Part shown: one piece after another, positions 11,674 to 19,289 of the stretch
Position numbering within the stretch: position 1 is the stretch's first letter
How the letters are laid out: each line of letters starts with the position of its first letter
DNA from: Glycomyces lechevalierae
GTDB lineage: Bacteria > Actinomycetota > Actinomycetes > Mycobacteriales > Micromonosporaceae
Direction of reading: 5' to 3'
Length of the DNA: 64,000 nt
Assembly: GCF_027622945.1 (NCBI RefSeq)
Contig: NZ_JAPZVQ010000006.1
Coordinates: 78,593-142,592 of the forward strand
Made by a program: the position numbers and the translations under genes
Notes under the pieces: model-generated
What the model was told of the DNA's origin: nothing
Databases searched by the model: none
What the model saw: only the letters and a program-made list of their open reading frames with translations

Positions 11674-11690
11674 CACTACACCGTGTAGTG
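11674..11690. promoter_or_regulatory. TetR operator candidate
   Basis: CACTACAC-C-GTGTAGTG is a perfect 8-bp inverted repeat around one central base. It resembles the ACTACAC(N)GTGTAGT core common to TetR-family operators and lies between the divergent repressor and MFS genes. Confidence 0.8.
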
Positions 11691-11814
11691 TGAACTTCAA
11701 GGCGCCGCGATCGTGCGATTTCATGATCAATTGGGCGCCAACGAATCGGAACTCGGACGTGACCGCAACGGGGGCGGTTTCGCCACGCGTGCAACAGAAG
11801 AGACAAGGACCGCC

Positions 11815-13209
11815 ATGGCCGTGACCCTCGAACCCCAAGTCCGCATCGGAAAGCTCGCGATCGGCGCACTCGGCGCCCTCGCACTCGCCCTCGGCACCCT
11901 CCAGGCGGTGGTGGAGCCCTCGCTCCCGCTGCTGCAGGACGATCTGGGCATCGGCCCCGCCGAAGGCTCGCTCATCTTCATCACCCTGCTCATCACCGGC
12001 GCGGTCGTCGCGCCCATCGCCGGCAAACTCGGCGACCGCTACGGCGGCAAGCGGGTCCTGGTCGTCCTGATGACCGCGGTCTCGGTCGGCGGCCTCATCT
12101 CCGGCATGGCGCCGAACCTGCCCGTGCTGCTCCTCGGCCAAGTGCTGCAAGGCGCCATGGTCGGCGCCCTGCCCCTCTCGTTCATCCTGGTGCGCAAGCA
12201 CCTTCCACCTGGCCGCACGCAGGTGGCGGTAGGGCTCGTCAGCGGCCTGTTCACCGGCGGCGGCCTGGTCGGCATGCTCATCGCCGGACCGATCGCACAA
12301 GGGCTGTCCCGCCATTGGATGTTCGCGATCCCGACGATCGCGATCATCGCCGCGACCCTGATAGTCGCCCGAGCGATGCCGGACGACCCGCCCGCCGGGG
12401 ACGCCTCCAAAATCGACTGGCCGGGCGTGGTCCTGTTGAGCGCCACGTTGATCGCGCTCGTGCTCGGCGTCTCTGCGGTCACCGGCGGCGGCCTGCCCCC
12501 GCTCGCGATCGGCGCCGTCACCGCCGTCGTGGCGGCCCTCGCCACCGCGTGGGTCGCCGTCGAGCGCCGCGCGCCCTCTCCTATGGTCGACCTCCGCATG
12601 CTGGCGTCACCCGCCATCTGGAGCGCCTGCGTCGTCACCCTGCTCATGAGCCTCGGCTTCGGCATGGCCGTCTACCTTGTCCCGCAACTGCTCTCGGTCT
12701 CGGCCGACGGCTACGGCTTCGGTGCCGACTCGACGCAGATCGGGCTGTTCCTCGTGCCCGCCACCATCGCGGGCGTGGTCGCCGGGACGATCGCCGGACT
12801 CGCGGCGCGCCGCTTCGGCCCCCGCGCCGTGATCACCGCGGGCACCGTCGTCACGGCGACCGCCCTCATCGCCCTCGCGTCGCTCCACGACGCGGCCTGG
12901 CAGCTCGTCGTCGCCAGAGCCCTGATCGGATTCGCCGTCAGCGTCAGCCTCGTCGCACTGCTCGCCGCCACCGCCACTGCCGTGTCCACCAAGGACACCG
13001 GCATCGCCACCAGCCTGCTCGTCGTGACCCGCGTCGTCGGCGTCGCCTTGGGCGCCCAGATCGCAGGCGCCATCCTCGGCGCCGGCACCGACCCGGTGAC
13101 CGACCTTCCGACCGAACCCGCCTTCACCACGGGCTTCGTCATCGCAGGCCTCACCACCGCCCTCGCTCTGCTCATCGTCCGCGTCATGAAGAAGGGAACC
13201 CAGTCATGA
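11815..13209 (+). CDS. MFS drug efflux transporter (DHA2-like)
   Basis: 464 residues from the ATG at 11815, which has a purine-rich AAGAGACAAGGA leader; an upstream in-frame start at 11713 would add an unlikely hydrophilic tail overlapping the operator region. About 14 hydrophobic helices are visible. The loop after helix 2 carries GKLGDRYGGKRVL, the major-facilitator motif A. The gene is the first of a TetR-controlled operon and overlaps the following monooxygenase gene by 4 bp (ATGA). The likely role is proton-coupled export of a hydrophobic toxin or antibiotic; substrate unknown. Confidence 0.9.
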   Translation: MAVTLEPQVRIGKLAIGALGALALALGTLQAVVEPSLPLLQDDLGIGPAEGSLIFITLLITGAVVAPIAGKLGDRYGGKRVLVVLMTAVSVGGLISGMAPNLPVLLLGQVLQGAMVGALPLSFILVRKHLPPGRTQVAVGLVSGLFTGGGLVGMLIAGPIAQGLSRHWMFAIPTIAIIAATLIVARAMPDDPPAGDASKIDWPGVVLLSATLIALVLGVSAVTGGGLPPLAIGAVTAVVAALATAWVAVERRAPSPMVDLRMLASPAIWSACVVTLLMSLGFGMAVYLVPQLLSVSADGYGFGADSTQIGLFLVPATIAGVVAGTIAGLAARRFGPRAVITAGTVVTATALIALASLHDAAWQLVVARALIGFAVSVSLVALLAATATAVSTKDTGIATSLLVVTRVVGVALGAQIAGAILGAGTDPVTDLPTEPAFTTGFVIAGLTTALALLIVRVMKKGTQS

Positions 13210-14405
13210 CCTCCACCGCACCCACCATCCTGATCTCCGGCGCCAGCATCGCCGGACCCGCGCTCGCGTATTGGCTGCACCGGTACGGATTCGCGGTCAC
13301 CGTGGTCGAGAAGGCCGGCGCACCACGCGGAGGCGGCTACCCGATCGACGTGCGCGGCACCGCGATCGAAGTGGCCGAACGGATGGGGATCCTCCCGCAG
13401 CTCCGCGAAGCGCACGTCGACTCGCAGCGCCTCACCTTCCTCGACGCCGACGGCAGCGAAGTCGCCTCACTCTCCCCGCACACCGTCGCAGGAAGCGTCG
13501 AAGGACGCGACCTTGAGGTAACTCGCGGCGACCTCGCGGCCATCCTCCACGCCACCACACGCGACAACGTCGAATACGTATTCAACGACGCCATCAGCAC
13601 CCTCGACGAATCCGCCGACGGCATCGACATCACCTTCCAAAGCGGTGCCCGACGTACCTTCGACCTGGTCGTCGGAGCCGACGGCATGCACTCCCACACC
13701 CGCGAACTCCTCTTCGGCCCCGAAGCCCAGTTCCACCGCCACCTCGGCTACCGCTTCGCCGTCTTCACCATGCCCAACACCTTCGGACTCTCCCACGAGC
13801 TCCTGATGTGGAACGCCCCCGGCAGGGCCGCGGCCCTCTACGCCACCGGCGGCGAAGACGACCGGGTGCACGCCTTCCTCAACGTCCACCGACCCGTACC
13901 CCACCACGACTCCCGCGCCCCCGCGGACCTCCTCGCCGAAGCCTTCGCCGGCTCAGCCTGGCAGCTCCCCACCCTCATCGAGGCCATGCACCAGGCCGAC
14001 GACCTGTTCTCCGATACCGTCGGACAGATCCACATGCCCACCTGGTCCAAAGGCCGAGCCGTCCTCATCGGGGACGCCGCCTACGCCCCCTCATTCCTTA
14101 CCGGCCAAGGCACTAGCCTCGCCCTCGTCGGCGCCTACATGCTCGCCCACGCACTCGCCACGAACCGCACCCACACCACAGCCCTCACCACCTACGAAAC
14201 CACCACCCGCCCCTTCATAACCGCCAACCAAGCCCTCGTCGACAACGGCACCGCCACCCTCTTCCCCACCACCCCCGAAGCCCTCACCCGCCGCAACACC
14301 AACCTCCGCAGCCTCACCAGCATTCCGACCCTGACCCCGCGTCCCGAGTACACCGCCCTCGCCCTCCCAGGCCTCCCAACGGCGCGCCGCACGTCCTCGG
14401 CCTGA
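13206..14405 (+). CDS. FAD-dependent monooxygenase (TetX/PHBH-like)
   Basis: 399 residues. The N-terminal Rossmann motif SGASIAGPALAYWLHRYG binds FAD, followed by R-rich PIDVRGTAIEVAERMG, the mid-protein DLVVGADGMHSHTR motif and the C-terminal GDAAYAPSFLTGQGTSLAL that contacts the cofactor. Together these define class A flavoprotein hydroxylases, including antibiotic-modifying enzymes such as TetX and rifampicin monooxygenases. The start codon overlaps the MFS stop, so export and modification are co-expressed under TetR control. This points to a detoxification or resistance cassette; the actual substrate cannot be read from sequence. Confidence 0.88.
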   Translation: MTSTAPTILISGASIAGPALAYWLHRYGFAVTVVEKAGAPRGGGYPIDVRGTAIEVAERMGILPQLREAHVDSQRLTFLDADGSEVASLSPHTVAGSVEGRDLEVTRGDLAAILHATTRDNVEYVFNDAISTLDESADGIDITFQSGARRTFDLVVGADGMHSHTRELLFGPEAQFHRHLGYRFAVFTMPNTFGLSHELLMWNAPGRAAALYATGGEDDRVHAFLNVHRPVPHHDSRAPADLLAEAFAGSAWQLPTLIEAMHQADDLFSDTVGQIHMPTWSKGRAVLIGDAAYAPSFLTGQGTSLALVGAYMLAHALATNRTHTTALTTYETTTRPFITANQALVDNGTATLFPTTPEALTRRNTNLRSLTSIPTLTPRPEYTALALPGLPTARRTSSA

Positions 14406-14449
14406 TGCCGTGACCGAATCCTTCAGGCAAAGTCTTGAGCCGAAATACT

Positions 14450-14477
14450 GGAATGGAGCATTCCGTTCTGTTATGCT
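14450..14477 (+). promoter_or_regulatory. Promoter region of epoxide hydrolase gene with 15-bp palindrome
   Basis: GGAATG-GAG-CATTCC (14450-14464) covers the -35 position relative to a -10 TATGCT (14472-14477). A regulator bound to the palindrome would control the epoxide hydrolase gene at 14531. No -35 consensus is visible, so an activator is possible. Confidence 0.45.
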
Positions 14478-14530
14478 GAACGTAGCCAGGGAGCACCAGT
14501 TCCCGAAAGACCGAATGAGGGAAGACGGCC

Positions 14531-15637
14531 ATGAAGCAGCACGAGACGATCAAGCCCTTCACCATCGACGTCCCGCAGTTCGAGCTCGACTACCTCCACG
14601 AGCGCCTGTCCCGCGCCCGCCGCGCCCAGGAGATCCCCGGGGCCGGCGACGAATACGGTGTCACCGTCGACCGGGTCGACCACCTGACCGACTACTGGCT
14701 GCAGCAGTACGACTGGCGCGAGACCGAAGCGCGGCTCAACGGATACCCGCAGTTCGTCACCGAGATCGACGGCCAGCGCCTGCACTTCCTCCACATCGAG
14801 TCGCCCGACCCTGCGGCAGTGCCGCTCCTGCTGCTCCACGGCTGGCCCGGCACGATCATGGAGTTCGTCGACCTCATCGAGCCGCTCACCCGGCCGAGCG
14901 AAGGCCCGTCCTTCCATCTGGTCATTCCCTCGCTGCCCGGATTCGGCTTCTCCGGTCCGACCAAGGAGACCGGCTGGGGCGCCGCCCGCACTGCCAAGGC
15001 GCTCGCGACGCTGATGGCGCGGCTCGGATACGAACGGTACGGCGCGCACGGCAACGACGGCGGCGCGTTCATCGCCCCGGAACTGGGCCGGATCGACGGC
15101 GAGCACGTCATCGGCGTCCACGTCGACCAGATCTTCTCGTTCCCCTCGGGAGACCCGTCCGAGATGGAGGGCATGTCCGAAGAGGAGATGGGCGCTCTGC
15201 AAGTCCTGCAATGGTTCTACGAGAACAAGAGCTCCTACGACCAGCTCCACTCCCAGCAGCCGCAGACCCTCGCCCACGCCCTGGCGGACTCGCCCCGAGG
15301 TCTCCTCGCGTGGATGGACCAGCTCTTCGGCGACGTGGTCGACGACCGGTTCGTCATCGACAACGTCATCGTCCACTGGCTCAACGACACCATCGCCTCG
15401 TCCATGCGCTTCTACTTCGAGAACAAGCACAATCCGGTCGACACCACGCCTGCGGACTTCCCGATGGCCAACTCCAGTTTCGCCGGCGACTTCCAGTCCA
15501 TCCGCTGCTTCGCCGAGCGGGACTACACCGACATCACCCAGTGGCGAACCCACGAGACCGGCGGCCACTACGCCGCCCACCAGGTCCCGAACCTCCTTGC
15601 CACCGACCTCCGCGACTTCTTCACGACCCTGGCCTGA
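14531..15637 (+). CDS. Epoxide hydrolase, EPHN-type alpha/beta hydrolase
   Basis: 368 residues. The N-terminal EPHN domain (about 1-110) includes LDYLHERLSRARRAQEIP and LTDYWLQQYDWR, followed by an alpha/beta hydrolase fold. The oxyanion motif HGWPGT is near residue 101, the nucleophile is Asp176 in HGNDGGAF, and His346 in GGHYAAHQVP is the catalytic base. These proteins hydrolyse epoxides to diols, or in some cases act on related esters. A GAGGGA box precedes the ATG. It is monocistronic, with a palindromic promoter upstream and a strong terminator after it. It may relate to detoxification alongside the preceding monooxygenase operon, but has its own promoter. Confidence 0.92.
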   Translation: MKQHETIKPFTIDVPQFELDYLHERLSRARRAQEIPGAGDEYGVTVDRVDHLTDYWLQQYDWRETEARLNGYPQFVTEIDGQRLHFLHIESPDPAAVPLLLLHGWPGTIMEFVDLIEPLTRPSEGPSFHLVIPSLPGFGFSGPTKETGWGAARTAKALATLMARLGYERYGAHGNDGGAFIAPELGRIDGEHVIGVHVDQIFSFPSGDPSEMEGMSEEEMGALQVLQWFYENKSSYDQLHSQQPQTLAHALADSPRGLLAWMDQLFGDVVDDRFVIDNVIVHWLNDTIASSMRFYFENKHNPVDTTPADFPMANSSFAGDFQSIRCFAERDYTDITQWRTHETGGHYAAHQVPNLLATDLRDFFTTLA

Positions 15638-15654
15638 CCGGAAACCCGTACGAG

Positions 15655-15705
15655 GCAATGCCCAAGGGGCGCTGATCTGAAGATCGGCGCCCCCTTGAGC
15701 ATTGC
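15655..15705 (+). terminator. Terminator after epoxide hydrolase gene
   Basis: Long imperfect hairpin: 15655-15678 pairs with 15681-15705 with few mismatches and almost no loop. It lies 18 bp past the stop codon. Confidence 0.75.
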
Positions 15706-15810
15706 CCGATAGGGGGCATCACAGATCAACGGTCGGGCACAAAGGCGATGCACGTCGAACTCCAGATGTGGCAGAGTCAGAGCGCCCCCTTTCCGAACGG
15801 AACCAGTGCG

Positions 15811-16194
15811 ATGACCGACCTGAAGACCATGACCCTCTGGCGCCCATGCGGACCGGCCGAGCTCGCCCTGGTCCGCGAGTCCGACTGGACCGCTTGGCCG
15901 CCGCGACTCCCCGACCAGCCGATCTTCTACCCAGTGCTCAATGAGGACTACGCGGTGAAGATCGCCCGCGACTGGAACGCGCCCCGCGACGGCGTCGGCT
16001 ACGTGACCCGCTTCGAACTCGACCGCACCTTCGCCGAGCGCTACCCGATCCAACAAGCCGGCGGCAAGACCATTCTCGAACTCTGGGTCCCGGCAGAGGA
16101 ACTCGAGGAGTTCAACGGCCACATCATCGGCCGAATCGAAGTCGTAGGGGAGTACCACGCCGCCGATCCGTCAAGGGTCCAGAGCGAGTCCTAG
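15811..16194 (+). CDS. Small protein of the ADP-ribosylation/crystallin J1-annotated family
   Basis: 127 residues from the ATG at 15811 (MTDLKTMTLWRPCGPAEL); the frame is open back to 15748 but conserved sequence starts here. The motifs WPPRLPDQPIFYPVLNEDYAVKIARDWN and YVTRFELDRTFAERYP, and ELWVPAEELEEFN, match a widespread actinobacterial family commonly labelled ADP-ribosylation/crystallin J1. The label is inherited and no enzymatic function is shown. Cytosolic, no signal peptide. It is convergent with the membrane protein gene at 16205 with only 10 bp between stops and no clear terminator. Confidence 0.75.
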   Translation: MTDLKTMTLWRPCGPAELALVRESDWTAWPPRLPDQPIFYPVLNEDYAVKIARDWNAPRDGVGYVTRFELDRTFAERYPIQQAGGKTILELWVPAEELEEFNGHIIGRIEVVGEYHAADPSRVQSES

Positions 16195-16204
16195 TTGAAC
16201 CGCT

Positions 16205-17539
16205 TCAGGGCACGAGGCCCCGATTGCGGCGGGTTGGCTTGCCTTCGCTGTCGCGGGGCTGCTCGGGGATCGTGGGCCAGCGTTGCATGAGGGCGTTGCG
16301 GAGCTCGCGCCCGCGGGTGCCGGCGATGGCGGTGCCGATGACGGCGGCGATGAAGAGGGCGACCGAGACGAGGATCGCGGCGAGCGCCTCAGTGCGGTAT
16401 TGGGCGAAGACCTCCTGCGAACCCAGGCCCATGCCTTGGCCCAGCATGTAGGCGGAGGCGCTGAACACGAGGCCGGCTCCTGACAACATCGCGGCGACGC
16501 GAGCCAGCGGGTGCATGCGCCGTTCCGAGTGGAAGGCCAGAACGTCCTTGTCGGGGCGGCGAGACCGCGGGTCGGCCAGTGATGCGAGCAGATCGGCGCG
16601 TTCGGCCTGCCGCTGCGTCCATTCGAGCAGCACCCCGATCAGCGCGAGCAGCGCCGCCAAGGGGACCGAGACCGCGAAGATCCAGAACCCCCAGGAGAGC
16701 ACGCGCTCGATGAATGACGAGTAATAGACCTCGTTGCACTCGTTCGACCCGCGCGCCGGGATGCTCGCGCACCGCATCACCATCGACGCCTGCAGCGCGA
16801 CGAAACCCAGCACGCAGATCAGCCCCGCGAGGTAGATGAAGGCGGCGGCCTTCGGGGACCCGGAGACCAGCGGTTCGGCGCCGCGGCCCTTCGCGCGTCT
16901 CCAGGCCCGCGCTTCGTCCTCCGCGCTCCAATGAGTGGCGATCCGCGCCCGGCGCTTGGCGTGGGGTCGCGGGAGCCACTGCTGGCAGGCGTACCCGAGC
17001 AGACTCATGATCGCCGCGTATCCGATGGCGGACAAGGCGATCGCCCAGCCTTCGGGGCTGCTGTCGAACAGCACCACCCCCAGCCCGACCAACCCCAGCA
17101 CGCCGGCCAGGACGGCGTTCCCCCAGCCGAAGAAGCTGAGCCGCGACGCCGGCGGGTTGACGACCGACGCCACCTGGTCGGGCGAGGGCACGGCCTGACG
17201 GGACGCGCCCTGGGCAGAGGCGGCGACCAGCGCCCTGGACGCGGCCACTTCCCGCAAGTAGCTCGCAACCGCCCAAATGAGCGCCACGACCAGCGCGAAC
17301 ACCATGAGAAAGCCGACGCTGATGCGCATGAGGTGGTCGACGGCCGTCTCGAGTCCGGGATCGCCGAGCAGGTTCTCCTCAGCGAGGATGCCCCCACCCA
17401 GGATCAGGGCGAACGCACCGCCCAGCCCGATCAGAACCGCCGTCAAGGAACGGGCACACGCACCCGCCGCTTCACCGGCCACCCCGACCGAGTACTCATG
17501 CCAGTGCCAGCCTTGCGGCTTGCCCCCGTCGTCACTCAC
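16205..17539 (-). CDS. Hypothetical polytopic membrane protein
   Basis: 444 residues from a GTG with a GAGGAGG box seven bases upstream. About eight hydrophobic helices are visible (for example near residues 35, 70, 130, 155, 215, 265, 340 and 380), with a long charged cytosolic loop around residues 175-210 (Arg-rich, HAKRRARIATHWS) and a basic C-terminus. Two Cys in the loop MRCASIPARGSNECNE could form an extracytoplasmic disulfide. I recognise no family. It is monocistronic and convergent with the gene at 15811. Confidence 0.65.
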   Translation of the reverse strand: MSDDGGKPQGWHWHEYSVGVAGEAAGACARSLTAVLIGLGGAFALILGGGILAEENLLGDPGLETAVDHLMRISVGFLMVFALVVALIWAVASYLREVAASRALVAASAQGASRQAVPSPDQVASVVNPPASRLSFFGWGNAVLAGVLGLVGLGVVLFDSSPEGWAIALSAIGYAAIMSLLGYACQQWLPRPHAKRRARIATHWSAEDEARAWRRAKGRGAEPLVSGSPKAAAFIYLAGLICVLGFVALQASMVMRCASIPARGSNECNEVYYSSFIERVLSWGFWIFAVSVPLAALLALIGVLLEWTQRQAERADLLASLADPRSRRPDKDVLAFHSERRMHPLARVAAMLSGAGLVFSASAYMLGQGMGLGSQEVFAQYRTEALAAILVSVALFIAAVIGTAIAGTRGRELRNALMQRWPTIPEQPRDSEGKPTRRNRGLVP

Positions 17540-17659
17540 CGAAGCCTCCTCACCTCACCCGACCACCGCCGCATCCTACGAGCGCCCCGCCACCGAGCAG
17601 CCACGACAACACCTCGGTCCAGATGCGCAACGAGAAAGTCCCGGACCTGATCACCTGAG

Positions 17660-17675
17660 TTGTTCCCGGTAACAT
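17660..17675. promoter_or_regulatory. LacI-type operator 1 (TTGTTCCCGGTAACAT)
   Basis: Differs at one position from operator 3 at 20878-20893. It stands just upstream of the decayed GH43 remnant, suggesting it once controlled that gene. Confidence 0.7.
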
Positions 17676-17692
17676 TTATGTGATCGCGTTGA

Positions 17693-18149
17693 GTGCCAGC
17701 GGTATTACGGGGCACGCTCCAGTCCATCCTCGGAGGCACCACCGAGTCCTGCGGCACGGGCCGCAACTACTCGGGCCGCTGCCTTGAAGGACCGGAGTTC
17801 TTCCGCTACAACGACGACGACAGGGCCTCCGCGCAGGAGCTGTACGGCCTCATGGCCGAACGGTACGAGGCCGACCGGGGCTGCCTGCCGTTCCGCACGA
17901 CCGACCCGGGCTCGACCTCGCCCGCCGACTGGAGCAACGCGACCGATGTGGACTTCGGCGTCCTGAAGAAGTGCCACGGCACGATCCTGCCGATCACGCA
18001 GCGCGAGTACGAACGCGTCGGGGACGCCGCGGCAGACGTGGTCGTCTCCACGGGATGCGGCACGAAGGCCCTTGCGGCCGCGGCGGCGGGAGCGCCGGCC
18101 GCGCGACTACCACGGCGAGGCGGCCCATGCCGCCGCAACCTGCGGGTGA
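17693..18149 (+). pseudogene. Decayed GH43 glycoside hydrolase remnant
   Basis: Only C-terminal pieces survive. Codons from about 17715 to 18030 encode a stretch with LEGPEFFRY and CHGTILPITQREYERV, matching the EGPSIF acid region and HGTVIPVTRAEYE of the intact GH43 enzymes at 25937 and 29139. Next, VVVSTGCGTKALAA (about 18040-18075) resembles their C-terminal module (VVSTPYGDKTIASLAAG). After a frame change near 18090-18105, another frame reads DYHGEAAHAAATCG and stops at 18149, like their common ...AAxCG end. The signal peptide, binding domains and most of the propeller are gone. It is flanked by LacI-type operators at 17660 and 18149. A gene finder could report 17693-18286 as intact; the family alignment argues otherwise. 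Confidence 0.7.
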
Positions 18150-18164
18150 TGTTCCCGTTACCAA
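18149..18164. promoter_or_regulatory. LacI-type operator 2, upstream of the regulator gene
   Basis: ATGTTCCCGTTACCAA matches 13 of 16 positions of TTGTTCCCGGTAACAA. It starts at the last base of the GH43 remnant stop and lies about 100 bp before the LacI gene, fitting autoregulation. Confidence 0.6.
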
Positions 18165-18266
18165 AGTCCGGATCGGTAGGCTGGGGGAGTCGCGCAGCAC
18201 CCTACGCGGCTCCCCGGCTCGCGAAGAGGACGGACCCGATGGAGAAGAGCCCTTTGGAGGACGTGC

Positions 18267-19289
18267 GTGGCGAACACGAGCGCTGACAAGCCGAACATCC
18301 GGCAGGTCGCGCGGCTCGCCGGAGTCTCACACATGACGGTGTCGCGGGTCCTCAACGAGTACCCGCACATTAAGGAGGCGACCCGGCGCCGCGTCCTGGA
18401 AGTCATCGAGGAGCTCGACTACCGCCCCAACATGGCCGCGCGCGCACTCGCGACCCAGAAGAGCCAGCGCATCGGCGTCATCGTCGAGAGCGCCGTCGAG
18501 TTCGGCCCGACGAGCACGCTCCGCGCGCTGGAGGCCACCGCGCGCGGGACGGGCTACGCCGTCAGCTCGATCGCCCTCGAAGACGGCCACCGGATCTCCC
18601 CCCAGGAGGCCGTCGACAACCTCACGACCCAGGGCGTCGACGCGCTCTGCGTCATCGCGCCGCGCTCGTCGTCGATCGCGGCCCTGCGCAAGATCTCGAT
18701 CAACATCCCCGTCCTGGTCGTCAAGCCCGACAGGGACCCCTCGTTCCTCACCGTCTCGCTCGACCAGAAGGAGGGGACGACGCTCGCCGTCGACCATCTC
18801 GTCTCCCTCGGGCACCGCGACATCCTCCACCTCGCCGGCCCCCTCGACTGGCTCGACGCGCGGGCCCGCGAGCGCGCGTTCCACGCGCGCGCGAAGTCCT
18901 GGGGCGTCCGCGAGCGGCCGATCGTCGTGGGCGACTGGAGCGCCGATTTCGCCTACGACTTCGCCAAGGGCATCAAAGAGCTGCCCGACTACACGGCGGT
19001 CTTCGTCGCCAACGACGACATGGCCGTGGGGCTCATCCACGGCCTGCACGAGCGCGGCTTCTCCGTGCCCGGCGACCTCAGCGTCGTCGGCTTCGACGAC
19101 GTGCCTCTGGCCGCGCACGTGCTGCCGCCGCTCACGACCGTGCGGCAGAACTTCCGGGCGCTGGGCGTCGCGATCGTCGACCTGCTCCGCGCGGCCATCG
19201 AGGAGCGCGAGATCCCACGCGTGACGAAGATTCCGGCGGAACTGCTGGTACGGTCGTCGACAGCCGCGCCCAGGGGGGAGGATTCATGA
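18267..19289 (+). CDS. LacI family transcriptional regulator
   Basis: 340 residues from GTG 18267, preceded by GGAGG. The N-terminal helix-turn-helix and hinge (about 9-65: IRQVARLAGVSHMTVSRVLN, then LDYRPNMAARALAT) are followed by a periplasmic-binding-protein-like effector domain (about 68-335) with FVANDDMAVGLIHGLHERG and SVVGFDDVPLA. It heads an operon whose next gene, an ABC ATPase, overlaps by 4 bp. Four operator-like sites at 17660, 18149, 20878 and 29091 outline its regulon: itself, sugar uptake and GH43 enzymes. The inducer is probably a pentose or furanose released by those enzymes; this is inference. Confidence 0.95.
   Translation: MANTSADKPNIRQVARLAGVSHMTVSRVLNEYPHIKEATRRRVLEVIEELDYRPNMAARALATQKSQRIGVIVESAVEFGPTSTLRALEATARGTGYAVSSIALEDGHRISPQEAVDNLTTQGVDALCVIAPRSSSIAALRKISINIPVLVVKPDRDPSFLTVSLDQKEGTTLAVDHLVSLGHRDILHLAGPLDWLDARARERAFHARAKSWGVRERPIVVGDWSADFAYDFAKGIKELPDYTAVFVANDDMAVGLIHGLHERGFSVPGDLSVVGFDDVPLAAHVLPPLTTVRQNFRALGVAIVDLLRAAIEEREIPRVTKIPAELLVRSSTAAPRGEDS

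Noticed and set aside
12315..13205. N-terminal extension of the FAD monooxygenase frame through the MFS gene
   Set aside because: The extension is an Arg/His-rich shadow of the MFS gene; FAD motif and the ATGA overlap fix the start at 13206.
17540..18266. Integration site or mobile element at the left edge of the GH43 locus
   Set aside because: No integrase, transposase, tRNA gene or direct repeat could be seen; only gene debris and operators are present.
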